Assembly: GCA_021234155.1 (NCBI GenBank)
Contig: JAJEKV010000031.1
Span: forward strand, 14,439,748 to 14,503,747
Origin: Isoetes taiwanensis
Lineage: Eukaryota > Streptophyta > Lycopodiopsida > Isoetales > Isoetaceae
Direction: 5' to 3'
DNA: 64,000 bases
Each line of letters starts with the position of its first letter. Position 1 is the first letter of the stretch. Under the pieces are notes generated by a model. It searched no databases. It had not been told where the DNA came from and saw only the letters and a list, made by a program, of their open reading frames with translations. This document shows, one piece after another, positions 47,390-58,626 of the stretch. The position numbers and the translations under genes were made by a program.

Positions 47390-47742
47390 TTGGATCATAT
47401 GGTCCATCTGGAAGAGACGAAATCTCCTCATCTTCAAGGGACAGCTCTTTTCAGATATGCAAGTGCTTAGCGATGCCCGTAGTCGCATTGTGAAGGCGTA
47501 CAAATGTTCTTCCTTGAAGGATGACATCAAATGTGTCATTTGGGAACAATATCTTCAGATTCACACCTACTCATAGCAAACAGTTGTGCTCATGGTGATC
47601 TGTATTCTCTGCTTTTCTATGTTATGTATGTGGTGGGTAGTGTTGCTCTAGTGGATATCTTCTCCACTGGGTTTTGAGTCCCCCATGTACTCTTTGTATT
47701 CTTTTGAGTAATAAAGGTCCACGTTCATCAAAAAAAAAAAAA
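47390..47742 (+). mobile_element. LINE 3' end with poly(A) tail
   Basis: 47395-47470 encodes WSIWKRRNLLIFKGQLF, the block near the end of plant LINE ORF2. The 3' UTR ends in AGTAATAAAGGTCCACG and a run of about 14 A at 47729-47742. It is 5'-truncated, the usual outcome of target-primed reverse transcription. Confidence 0.75.
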
Positions 47743-47830
47743 AACTAATTGGAATAAGTGTTACTTGCAGAACCAGTTAGGTAGTTATTGCAAAAAACAC
47801 ATATAGTTTAGTATTATTGGATTTTGGGGT

Positions 47831-48110
47831 TTTTTTTTTTTTTTTTGATGGAAAAAAGTGCATGCAATCAAAGGTTGCTAGGCTCATGATTTAAGTCAAG
47901 TCAGGTTGGTTCTTCCATCGAATGTGGGCATCATATCTCTACCCTAGGTACCATTAGGCGGGGTCTTTATGACGCAAAAGCCATTGCATGGCATAAGTGT
48001 CCTCTCGCTTATGGTTGCTAGATAGGCTACGTGATTGAATCGAGGATTGCCTGATTTGGGATCCATGGTGAGAGCATAGGTGAAGCCTCTAACTTAAGAT
48101 GAACGGATTT
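47831..48110 (-). repeat. Possible SINE-like insert with poly(A) on the minus strand
   Basis: A run of about 18 T at 47831-47849 would be a poly(A) tail on the minus strand. About 250 bases of the insert follow on the minus-strand 5' side, including a weak B-box-like CGATTCAATC. No A box was convincing. Confidence 0.3.
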
Positions 48111-48392
48111 CTTGTACGTGCCAATCGAAAAACTATAATAGTCAAGTGTTAAAGTGAATGCCTTTTGTTCAACAACAATTGAAATCCATCTCACTAATAT
48201 CCTTTAATATTAATATGTTATTTTGAGGATAGGGTTATTGAACATGGATGTCATTTCTTGTGTACTTTTTATTGGAAGAGCACAAACCAATGCAACAGAA
48301 ATAAAATAAAAGTTGCCCAATCAAAGGTGTATATGTCAAATATTGCAATGCATAAAGGTAGATTTGGTATAAGTGGTATGGACTTAAACCCA

Positions 48393-48445
48393 CAGGAAAT
48401 TTATCGCGGCGGCCAAAGCCGCCGCGAACATTTCTCTTTCCCACT
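48393..48445 (+). repeat. CACTA-like terminal motif, copy 1
   Basis: GGAAATTTATCGCGGCGGCC, then AAAGCCGCCGCG, then AACATTTCTCTTTCC. The CGCGGCGGCC/AAA/GCCGCCGCG core is a near-perfect palindrome. The motif recurs at 50299-50350 and, inverted, at 61331-61384. Confidence 0.6.
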
Positions 48446-48470
48446 TCCCTTGCATTTAGGGAAGTGAGTA

Positions 48471-48590
48471 GTACATAGGGATATTTGTGGCACAGGATTT
48501 GAACCTAATTCTTTTGTTCGACTTGTTGGGATATTTGTGGCATAGGATTTGAACCTATGCTAATTCTTTTGTTCGACTTGTTTTCTAGTT
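48471..48590. repeat. Tandem duplication with B-box-like core
   Basis: GGGATATTTGTGGCA-AGGATT and TTTGAACCTA followed by ATTCTTTTGTTCGACTTGTT occur twice about 55 bp apart. GGTTCAAATCC on the minus strand resembles a pol III B box. Confidence 0.6.
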
Positions 48591-48627
48591 TGAACTGTGA
48601 TTATTCAAGGTATTGCGAATAACTAGT

Positions 48628-48852
48628 TTGAGAGCATTGTTGTGGTATAGCTTTTAGAATCTTTGGCTTCTATATGGCTCATGCATTATATGCAAGAAAG
48701 ATAGACTATGGATTTATATTTCACTAGGTAAGCAATATATTTGAGAGCATTGTTGTGGTATAGCTTTTAGAATCCTTGGCTTCTATATGGCTCATGCATT
48801 ATATGCAAGAAAGATAGACTATGGATTTATATTTCACTAGGTAAGCAATACT
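48628..48852. repeat. 112-bp tandem duplication
   Basis: Two nearly identical copies (48628-48738 and 48739-48850) share TTGAGAGCATTGTTGTGGTA at the start and TTTCACTAGGTAAGCAATA at the end. Confidence 0.85.
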
Positions 48853-50298
48853 GTTTCTTAGAGGTGGGTTATTATGCTTATCCATTGCCTAGGCATTATT
48901 GTTTTCTAAGAGTGGGTTATTAGGCTCATCGAGGACCAAGGGAAATGAAGCATTGGGGTACCAAGGTACAACAATAGCCTTTAGATAATGGGTACCACGA
49001 GGTAAGAGTTAAAAAGAAACAATGGTTGAAACCATAAAATAAATTTGTTATAAGAAAAAAAACAATGGTTCCGAAACACTAAATAAGAATTTTGATTTAT
49101 CTCTGGACTCATGACTTCCCTGTTACTCTGTTCTTCTTCACAATCGCTTGATTTCTTGCTAACCTCAGCTTCGTGGGTCAGATCGCTAAAACAATTGCTC
49201 TGAGAAGTAGAATTCACTCGCAGTATGCCCACTGGATCCCCTCGCATGCCAAGCGAGCCGCATTCGATGCAGCGGGCTGCCATAGAAACACATACATTTT
49301 CCCAGTAGCCATCTCTGTCCTTGAAACATTGGGCGCTCGTCGCCCTAATTTAGAACACCCAAAACCCTTTTCTGCAAATGGGCGCCCTCCATATCCATAT
49401 CAAATATGAATACTAATTGCCCAATTCGCCTTGACCCAATTCCGGCGCCCATCCACCTTCTCCGAGTCTCAAACATGGAGAAAAAAATGTAAACTCATCC
49501 TTTTCTGGCATCTGCGAAGGTTAAAGAAACGCCTCCCTTAATGTCTTTGCTTCGTTTCTTTCCTCCATAGCCAGTACCCATTTCCGATCTTAACAGCCCC
49601 TAATTCCTGCTGTAAATCTTCATCAAGGCCACAATGCAAGTGAATCGAGCCTTCAATTTCGAAATCCCTGAGAACTATAGAGAGCTATATTGCCACGAAA
49701 CAGGGCCTTCAAATCCTGGACATTCACGAAGCTATTAATTATAGGTTTCGAGGCTCTGCCATCGTCTTCAGAGATGAATTTTCAAGCTTTAGGCATCCCA
49801 TCGGGGTGGGAAATCATGGATACCGAATATTAAATAGAGGATACCGAAGGTTTAAACAGTTGTACCACGCCAGAACTAACTCGACCATTACAGATACATC
49901 ACACTTGACAGCTGCATCTGTACATTTCACATCACAGAGGTTGCTGGCTGCATCCAATTCACCACGGATCTAAATCCGATTGTTTTTTATTTGAACCACA
50001 AGTATTTGAGCACACGTGTTGAAAATTTAGCTTAAATGTGTTACAAACAGATAAGCTAACGTGTCAATAAATCAAATGAGAATTTGTATAGCATATTCTA
50101 AAAGAATCTTGCCTATCACAATTATATAGTTTAGATTTTGTGTGTGTGGTGGGAACGTGTTGTACAATTTGGGTGTAGGTCATGAAATAGATTACTCCTT
50201 TTCTAGAAAAAAAACTTGTTAAAGTTCTGACATCCATCAAGTATTAAAAGTTGCTATGCGCACTGCTATATATAAAAATGTCTTCCACTATAACTAAC
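48853..50298. other. No gene seen
   Basis: Some open frames (48981-49283 minus, 49173-49409 plus) have no protein-family resemblance. The region is not clearly repetitive within this window. Confidence 0.4.
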
Positions 50299-50350
50299 TC
50301 TACAAGAAATTTATCATGGTGGCCAAGGCCGTCGCGAACATTTCTCTCTA
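50299..50350 (+). repeat. CACTA-like terminal motif, copy 2
   Basis: CTCTACAAGAAATTTATCAT then GGTGGCCAAGGCCGTCGCG and AACATTTCTCT. CTCTACAAGAAA is one base from the CACTACAAGAAA terminus of plant CACTA transposons. Confidence 0.6.
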
Positions 50351-50539
50351 CTGGCTCATTTATTATCTGGAATTCTGTATGAATCTTGTATGGGACAGGA
50401 AGAAATCGATGAACATATCCACGATTTTAAGAGATACAACGGCCGGCAATCTCGGCATCACAGCAGTGGCATGTGCTACAGGACGGACTGGTCTGGTTGG
50501 TTCATGGCTTCATGATCTTAAAGAAGACCGAGATAAAAT

Positions 50540-50720
50540 TCTCTTAAATTCTATGAAGATTCCCTTAGGTTCTCTAAGATTCTATAAGGATTCTCCTAGA
50601 TTCTCATATGACTCCTCAAGAAGATTCCCCTCATCTCTTAAGATTCCCTAAATGCTTTAGATTTTATGAAAATTTCTTAAGATTCCTTTAGATTCTCTAA
50701 GGCTCTAGGAAGATCCCCTG
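50540..50720. repeat. Degenerate AGATTCT repeat, left block
   Basis: Irregular repeats of AGATTCTCTAAGATTCTATA. The same strand orientation recurs at 51270-51430. Confidence 0.75.
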
Positions 50721-50743
50721 ATGCTCATTAGGGATTTTTTGAG

Positions 50744-51260
50744 ATCATAAAAGGGCCTTCTAAGAACTGCTGACTAAGCTATATGAACTACCAATCAGAA
50801 AACAGAACTGGTAATCCAGTCAGCAAAACAGTTATAACTAACTCACTGGAGCACATTTTCTAGTATAAGTGTTGATAGAAAAGTCCGAATGAGCTCTTGT
50901 TTGGTGCAATAGATAGATCTCATTGAGATCTTTCCAACCTTGGGTGGCTTGCATATCTTTTACCCCCGTAGGATAGTAAAAAATGGTAAAAACCATATTT
51001 TTTGGAGTTTTGACAATCATAAGTGGTTAAAATATGTGCAAAGCACCTAAGGTTAGAAAGATCTCAACGAGATCTATCTATTGCACTAAACGAGAGCTCA
51101 TTTGAACTTTTCTATCAATAGTTATGCTAGAAAATGTGATCCAGTAAGTTAGTTATAACAGTTTTGCTGACTCGACCCGTCAGGCTCTGATTTCTGATTG
51201 GTAGTTCATTTATCTTCATTTGGCTTAGTTGGCATGTTTTGAAGGCCCTTTTTTAATTTC
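50744..51260. repeat. Large inverted repeat (~210-bp arms, ~85-bp loop)
   Basis: The left arm (50744-50953) includes AAAGGGCCTTCTAAGA, GAACTACCAATCAGAAA and ATAGATAGATCTCATTGAGA. The right arm (51038-51260) is its complement in reverse order, including TCTCAACGAGATCTATCTAT and CTGATTGGTAGTTCAT. Arms are roughly 80-85 percent alike. It is flanked on both sides by direct AGATTCT repeats, a MITE or foldback-like layout. Confidence 0.8.
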
Positions 51261-51269
51261 AAAAAAACC

Positions 51270-51430
51270 CTAATGTCTTGAGATTCCTCTTGATTCTCTA
51301 AGATTCTATAAAGGTTTTTCTAGATTCTCAAAGATTCTATGAATATTTCCCTAGATTCTCTCAACATTCCTTAAGATTCTATGAAGATTCTACATGTCCT
51401 CTAAGATTCCACAAAGATTCTCCATTTCGA
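51270..51430. repeat. Degenerate AGATTCT repeat, right block
   Basis: Same-strand copy of the block at 50540-50720, directly outside the right arm of the inverted repeat. Confidence 0.75.
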
Positions 51431-52140
51431 CCACATTGGCTCCAACAGTGACAAAATGATAGCAAATTACCAGTCCTTCGAAAGCTCTTGATGAGAGGAA
51501 TCCGAGATGTAGGTCTCGCCTTGGTATGTTGGCCCTTTTAGGAGATACATCCATTTGAATTCGAGGCACAAGAAAGAAGCTTCATAGAAAGCTATGTAAT
51601 AAATGCAATGCCACTTCTCTCCTTTCCTCAGTAATTGCAGTGCACATATTTAAAATTTCACACACGTGTCTACTTTTTCAAATAAAATTGTTGATAAAAA
51701 TTATGAGGTATCAAATTTCTAGCAAGCAATCGTTTAATCGTCTGACACTTGTCTAAATTACTAAAATTCATAGTTTTTTTCCCATATTTCGTCATATAGG
51801 TGGCGATGTTTCAACTACTCAAATGGTCTTTTTTTAACTTTTTTTTTTAAAGCCCTATTTTTTCCTCAGAAACCTACATGTCATTTTTAGGAGGAAGCAT
51901 CAATTTAGAATATTCTAAAAGTATATTTCTATCACAATTATATATGTTTAGATAGCCCAGTAGATATAGCCAAAACTTGGGCTCAGTAGTACATGTTAAA
52001 GAACCCTTGTATAATACCATACAAAATTCTGATGCAACCGGGTTAGGAGAAGCGTAGCTAGTGTAATAGTCTTTTTCTTCATATGGGTATTGTGCTTAAC
52101 ATTTCTAGTCATGTTGTATACAGATCGAATCAGATAAGAT
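51431..52140. other. No gene seen
   Basis: AT-rich sequence with no supported feature. Confidence 0.5.
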
Positions 52141-52145
52141 AAGAT

Positions 52146-52182
52146 GGGATGGGGATGGGGATGGGGATGGGGATGGGGAGGG
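52146..52182 (+). repeat. GGGGAT microsatellite, potential G-quadruplex
   Basis: Five or more GGGG runs separated by AT, then GGGGAGGG. The even two-base loops are the classic G4 layout on the plus strand. Confidence 0.85.
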
Positions 52183-52199
52183 AGAGAGGTATGGGATAG

Positions 52200-54289
52200 A
52201 ACGTGTTGGGTTGTGATGGGTTTTTGCCATCCATGGGGACCCAATCGAGCCATAGGATGAGCACAAGCAGAGAGCAAGAGCTCAAGGATGAAGCTCCATC
52301 ACTAGAACACAAAACCAAATAGTAATTACAGACAAATATAAAGAAGGCCAGGGCTATATAAAAACTGTCCATGGATCAGAAGGCCATTGATCCCTCCTGC
52401 TAGCCTAATCTCCTTTGTACACTACCTACTTTCTTTTCAAGCGAGCTTCGTGTACTCGACATAATTCCTCCTTCCGCCTGTAAATCTGTGCTGGAGGTGA
52501 GATCCTCTTGAAGTGAGAAGGTGATCCCTTTCAAATGATTGTCGTGCCTGAGGATATAGAACCAGAAGATGGCATCTCGAAAATGAACTAGGATTTTGAC
52601 GTGCGTGGTCTTGACATGCTGCTCCAATTCAATGTGCCGAGATGATGCCATCTGCCTATCTGGGCATCACTTATGTGGAAAAATGTAGTGCCTCATCTGT
52701 AGCAGGACAACCATTTATTTTTTTGAATTGATGATACGCAGGTTCAGGGCTGGTGTATGCTACTCATCCCCTGATAACCGACCTGTCTGAAAGACGAAAA
52801 AAGATGATCTACCTGTCTCAAAGATAGAAATCCCTTCCTATCTAGTGTTCAACAAGTCCTTAATGGACGGACATGTCCACCTTTCCATCTGCTCTGGCAC
52901 TATGGTAGGTCCTATATGAGCGTAATGCCTCGTCTGTGGATGTAATTCTGACTCGGACATATGCATAAAAGCATCATTTTTGTCCCCATATGCTGGCCAT
53001 CGGATTCTGAAACCAAAGCGTGTATTAATTGTAACAATCATATTCATCTCTCAATAGACATAGTCATCGATGCGTTGTCATCCCTCCCTCCCTCAAAATG
53101 ACTTGTCATGAAGTGTAGATGAGAAATATTTGATTTGCAGGTCTAAGGCACTTTGGACGTCGATCCCAAGAGGATGCTATCGACCAAAAGAAAGTATAGT
53201 AAATCTATAGGGACGCGGAATTATCTGGCTCCTTACTAAAGAGATATGCACTAGGCAGAGCACTTATGGGATGGGGGACCTTCTATTTAAGCAATGATTC
53301 TTTACAAAGTGGTTTTCTATTGGCCATCCGCATACCGAACCTCACCTTATTAGGGGTCCTTCCATTCATGGTGAACTAGTGACTTTTGGACACCCTTCGT
53401 GCAACTTTTTCATGTAAAAAGGTTCCACGATGGCTATTAAAGGCATTTGGATATAAAGACATGGACTCTAAAATGTCCATGAAACTTTAGGACAACTGGA
53501 CAAAACCCTAGTAGCAGAACCCTGGTGGGCAAAACCGCTAATCGTCTTCTTCTTGATTCTATCTTCTGTGTGACCTACACGACGATGGATGAGCTTAGGT
53601 TCTAGATGCTTAGGATGGTGGCATTAAACTGCCATGCATAGGCAATAGAGCTAGCAGGAAGTAGATGCTAGGGCGCTATGTGTAGTGTGTGTAGTTGACT
53701 TATGTGCAATGACTTTGAGTTACATTTCTAGCTAGAAAAATATCATGGACTATTGTTGCAAATTAAACATTAAGGAAAGTTGGCGTATGTTCTTATTTTG
53801 TAGTCCAATGATGGATTCCCAGGTGGTGATCATTCTATCCAAGAATGAAAAGTCCGTGCAACATTCTGGCACAACTGCATCGGTGAAGCATGTTACCTAC
53901 ATAGGTGGAGTCAGTTATCTATGTAGGGGAAGCAAAACAATATTGAAAAGCATATAAACATGCAAAGTGAACCCAATGTTATTATACTACATATTCTAAA
54001 CAAGGTGCACCTTGGACTACCTCGATCGTCTGATCCATTGATCCTGCTGCCCAAATCGTATGTTGGGGCCTATGGGCGTGCCCCGTTTTGATTGTGGTTA
54101 TTTATGATTGGGAGCGTCTATAGTTTTAAAAGATGAAATACAAGTTCCTGTAAGTTGTAGAATATAAAATACGAGTACATGAACCTCTATACAGGTTCAT
54201 CTAAGGTTTAGCATATGAAATTCAGGGACTCGACCAATGCATCCTGTTGGTTTATAAATTGGTGACCTAGATTTTGGAGATGGGCACTC
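52200..54289. other. Unassigned sequence
   Basis: Open minus frames at 52651-52400 and 53047-52838 are not recognised. No domain, repeat or RNA gene was identified. Confidence 0.4.
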
Positions 54290-56047
54290 GTGAGTATGGC
54301 GCTTAGGGTTGCCAGCGTCTGTTCTTGTAACTTGAGCATCAGGACTCCGTTTTTGATGATCTTTAGTTCGTTGGAAAGCTTATTCCGAGAGCTCTCTATC
54401 AGTATAATTTTTATTAGGGTTTGTTATCAGGTTGGTGGTCGGATTTGGGCCTGTGTGATTTCGGCCACTTTTAGTAGAGATGGGGAGGACATATACTGCT
54501 CCAGCTTCTAAGGCTGCGGCAAAACGGCGTGAAGCTACCGCCAGTTTGGTGATACGTGATCCCCCAGTTGGAAGTTCTTTGCCATCGTTGGTGATTGCTC
54601 CAGGGGTCCTTGAAGAAAGGGATTTTCCTCCCTTGCAAGGCGCTGCGAGTAAGGGAGTGGAAGTTAATGGGAATTTGCACCAAACAGGTACAGAATCCAG
54701 TCCTAATGTAGTTGCTCAGCCCCAGGCAAATGATAGTGCTTGGAAGTCATATGATTCTGTTACAAAAGTTTCATATCAAAGATTTAGTGATTGGCTTTGT
54801 AAAGATATATCTAGTGCATCTAGAAAGGCAAGGGTAGCAACTGCTTTACAGGTGTTGTCTGAAGGGAGTAAGGAAGAGTTGTCCGCGATCTTGGACACAT
54901 TGAAAGCTCGACAGATTCAGCTTCAATAACAATTGCCTCCAGATGATATATTTTACCGGGCTGACTGTCAGGATGTAGTTCAAGCTTCTGGTATTCCTGT
55001 GGTTGAGGTGGACCATCAAGCTCATATTAAGTGTGCTGAGAACCTATCCTCATGTGCAGTCCTTGGTTATTTTACTGGTGGCTATTTAGATTTTTCACGG
55101 TTCTGTATTTGGTTATCTCGGCTTTTGAGGCGCCTTCAGCTTTCTCCTTTTCAGTCCATCAAGTTATTGGCGAAAAAATTTGTTCTTATTATGTTCGAAA
55201 GTAGTGATGCAGTGGACTCTTTGGTATCAAGAGGGATTGATCCACTTGGTGGGGAGTATATGATGTATCAGTATTACTCTCTTGATTTTACACCAGATAT
55301 GGTTCGCGCATTAAAGATGCCTTGCTGGTTCTCGATACCTAATCTTCCTCCTGATCTAATGGCCCATCAATTTCTAGTTGCAATTGCAACTGGTCTTGGG
55401 GTTCATATCTCTCATTCCGTCATGGACGGTCCGAGGATTTGTGTCTCAGTGCCAGTGGACTCGGCTTTACCAGATTGTATAGTGGTGAAAAGTGGGTCTT
55501 GGTATAAGAAGTTGGATCTTAAGCTTCTGAATGGTCCAGAATTAGCTCATCTGTTTCCTGACAAGGAGGCTTTTGCTAGCTTTTGTCGACGCACTCGTGC
55601 ATCTCAGGCATCTGTTCAACCTTCTTCTTAGGCTCAAGCTCTCGTTGTTACTTCTTCATCTATTCATGATCAATCTTTACCAGTTGTGTTGCATTCCTCA
55701 TCCATGGAAGATGCTCTAATTCCAGTTCTGACAATGGCGTCCTTAGCGCCATCATCTGTACCTGTAGTTCATTCTTCTCTCCATGTTGATTCTTCTTCCT
55801 CTCATATTTCTGAGGTTGTTATGGCTGATGATCCTCTAATCTTCTGGGCACAAAAAAGTCATGGCAGCAGGTCAATTGGAAGAAGGCGGCGAGAAAGAAG
55901 TCTGTTATATCATCTCACGAGGTTATCCCGCCTCGTTCTATTCAGTGGCATGATAATTTGATGTCTGTTGATGGTCATCTCGATGTGGTAGACCATATTG
56001 ATGGTGATGAGGCCATTAAACGCCTCAAGGTGGCACAAGGAGTTTGA
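54290..56047 (+). mobile_element. LINE ORF1 unit, no ORF2
   Basis: A 5' leader (54290-54479) is followed by ORF1 from ATG at 54480. The DUF4283-like core includes FVLIMFESSDAVDSLVSRG, YSLDFTPDMVRALKMPCWFS and LPDLKL-type segments typical of plant L1 ORF1. The frame is interrupted by TAA (54927) and TAG (55629), each one C-to-T change from a Gln codon, and shifts at an A-run near 55852. It then closes at TGA 56045. The next 700 bases contain no endonuclease or RT. Confidence 0.75.
54480..56047 (+). pseudogene. LINE ORF1 (DUF4283-like), two nonsense codons and one frameshift
   Basis: About 520 codons. An Ala/Lys-rich basic start, the DUF4283 core at residues ~180-340, a Ser-rich linker and a basic C-terminal block (WQQVNWKKAARKKS) are all present. 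The expected zinc knuckle was not found. ORF1 binds element RNA; this copy cannot make the full protein without readthrough. Confidence 0.75.
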
Positions 56048-56785
56048 GTATACAAATATATTATGTTCTCATTGGGACCACATTGCAGATATACTATGCC
56101 ACTATGCATGAAGCGAGTGAGAATTTCAAAGTTGGGTCTATAATTGTCGAGGAGAATTTTGCTTCATAAGTCGCTTCAAAAGTTCTCATTGTTGAAGTTC
56201 AAGCTTGCATCCATACTGAACAATAGGATGGTCACATGAGACAATTAGAATAGAATATCTAGCATTATAACAGGGGGTTTCTTTTGTATTTTTGTACGTT
56301 TTTTCCTAAGGTTTTAATATGATTTCATGGATGTATTTGATAAGGTATACTAATTACTATATCTAGAGTGCGCATAGGCTTAAACTAATTTTGATGCCTA
56401 ATTCCAATGGTTTAGACCCATATGTCATATATTTCTTTATTATATTATTGTATTTTCTTGTAGTATCGTATTCTGCTCGACATGCAAGCCTCGAGATAAC
56501 TCATTTTAGGGTTATGTGTTGGGAACTTATTGGATTCCTTCAGCATCCGACAGTGTCTCCAGAAGAACCGCACCAGCACAGGTGCCCGAACACAGGGATC
56601 TCCATCTCGCTAAACACCAAACTATGTTGGATCAGATCGGAACTCAGCACAGGGGATTTCAGGTCGGAAGAGGGTATTTTGGGGTTTCTGTTTCTGTGCT
56701 TCTATGGTTTTCTCCCCATGACTCGATGGCAAAACATTGTTGGGTCTGTGGTGCCGGACTGGACCAGATTTTTAGCAAGGACCAG

Positions 56786-57652
56786 ATTTGCATAATGAAC
56801 TAGAGGGCCTTGTTGATGCCATGGTTCCTCCAGGATTTGCTGCTCAACATCAATCCCTCTTAGCTCGAGATCTTGCTGGCCATGTGAAGGAAGAGTTTCA
56901 TGTTTCCTTGCCTAGTTCTGAAGCCCAACCTGCAAAAGTAAGTTTATTCTCTTTTTGTTTCATCTGCTTTGGGCATTACTTTCAGAGCATAGTTTTCGTT
57001 TGTGTTATAGTTAAATATGCCTTCTTTTCTTTGCAGCTCTGTCTTTTCCTGTTTTGTTTTGTACCTTGGTAACCCTGTAGAGAACCTCACTTCTTTATCC
57101 TCTGTGCAATCCTCCATATTCTTTAGGGAGATGTTTTACCATGTGGCCAAAAATCTTGTTTTTCTTTTTATCCCTGTTGTTGAGGAAAGCCTTAAAAGCA
57201 TTTCTTTAATGGAGCACATGCTCTCAATCCAGTGCAACCTTCCATTTGCATATTTTATTTTGTCTTTAGAATATACCTCTTTGAATTTGTTAAGGACAAA
57301 TCCAGACAAAGGAAGGAAAGATGGATCTTGATAAGATTCACAACATACTTTCTTGTCTCTCAACAACATTATGCCACTTGCTTAAAGTATGCTAAATAGT
57401 CAAAAGATACTAATTTTTCTGCCAATGACCAATGGGAGTAGTGCCTGATAATATTTTACTGTTTTATAGGTTGAGGTAAAAGCTAAGGATGGAAAAGCCC
57501 TAAACATTCATATGTTTTGCGCACGACGGCCTGGAATTCTCTTATCAACAATGAGGGCACTCGATGGACTTGGTTTGGATGTGCAACAAGCTGTAATTAG
57601 CTGCTTCAATGGATTTGCACTCGATGTCTTTCGCGCAGAGGTGAACAGATAA
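56786..57652 (+). pseudogene. ICE1/SCREAM-like bHLH factor, C-terminal exons only
   Basis: Exon A (56786-56937) starts in phase with DLHNELEGLVDAM, the residues directly after the bHLH helix of ICE1/SCRM, and reaches VKEEFHVSLPSSEAQPAK. Exon B (57470-57640) encodes [36 protein letters not shown] and [14 protein letters not shown], the conserved ACT-like C-terminal domain. Splice sites are GT-AG. ICE1/SCRM proteins pair with SPCH/MUTE/FAMA in stomatal lineage and act in cold signalling. The bHLH exon is not visible in the preceding 2.5 kb, which holds a LINE, and the short final exon (normally ending in a -AVLLD-type tail) was not found downstream. The frame runs through the last donor to a stop at 57650-57652. 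Best read as a partial copy; a very long 5' intron is the alternative. Confidence 0.75.
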
Positions 57653-58621
57653 GTTTCTTTTTAGGTTAGATATCCATACGAAGGAACTTTTGGCTTGTCT
57701 ATTCGTTTCGACAGGAAGGCTAGTGGCGGAGAAGTATTTGTGGCAGGCAGGCTAGTGGCAGAGATACTGTGGAGAAGTATCTGTGATGAAGATGGAGGTG
57801 CAAATTTGAAGATCATCATTTTTTGCTGAGAAAAAGCCAGTTGATTGAAGACGCCAGATCTGTTAGAGTTAATCATTTAGAAACTAGGAACCAATTGTCT
57901 GAAGCAGGAGACTGCAGTTGTCTTAGTGGAGGATATCTTTCGCTTTGTGCAGGTTGTCAGCAGAACAGTAGCTTTTGAAATTACCAGACTTGCAGGTTGC
58001 CGCAGTTGAAGATGTTCTCTTGTTGCAAGCGGTTCAGGGAAACATGAATCAATAGTTCAAGGAGAGAAAGGGAGGTTGACAATCCAATCCTATCCACATA
58101 CACATCATCATAACAGTCTTTGAAATGATGGTAAGAAATTCTTATTGCAACTTTCATAGGAGCTAATAAATTTCTTGTATGCTTTGGACCACAGGCATTT
58201 TCATAAAAGTTTTGTGCTGCCCAATCCAGAGACATCTTTGGGTTGTTCTTATTCATTCTTCAAGCTTGACGAGGCTTCTAAGGCACAGAAAATCTGATTG
58301 TAATGTCTCCTTCTGTTTGTGTGTGAATGGACAATTCCAATTGCAAGTAAACCTTTCCAGAACGTTATCCCATTGAAGCGCCATAGGTTTGATTGTTTCA
58401 TATATTAAAAAACTACTTATATGGTGTATTAGATTAGAATATTTGGTTGCAGCCCAATGGGGATGGCTAGGGAATATATTTTGTCATTTGTTAAAACTAT
58501 GGATTATACATATATACATACTTGGTTCCAATTTTGTTGTGCTTCATATTTACATTTCAGAATAGGAAGCCTTCTTATTTCCAAGTGGCTCTTCTATTAA
58601 ATTGGGACTAAAAGCACAAGC
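57653..58621. other. 3' flank of ICE1/SCRM-like exons
   Basis: Contains a repeated GGCTAGTGGC-GAGA-TA motif (57719-57770), but no recognised exon. The target duplication of the solo LTR begins at 58622. Confidence 0.45.
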
Positions 58622-58626
58622 CCCAA

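Noticed and set aside
50316-50651. 111-codon plus ORF starting inside the CACTA-like motif
   Set aside because: Its second half is only translated AGATTCT repeat; no evidence for a protein.
52130-52372. Minus ORF with PIPIPIP run
   Set aside because: The run is a translation of the GGGGAT microsatellite.
56391-56803. Possible bHLH exon upstream of the ICE1/SCRM exons
   Set aside because: Read in all plus frames for the basic-helix pattern (ERRRRKKLN-like) and found none; the RRRR in 55870-55900 belongs to a shifted frame of the LINE ORF1.
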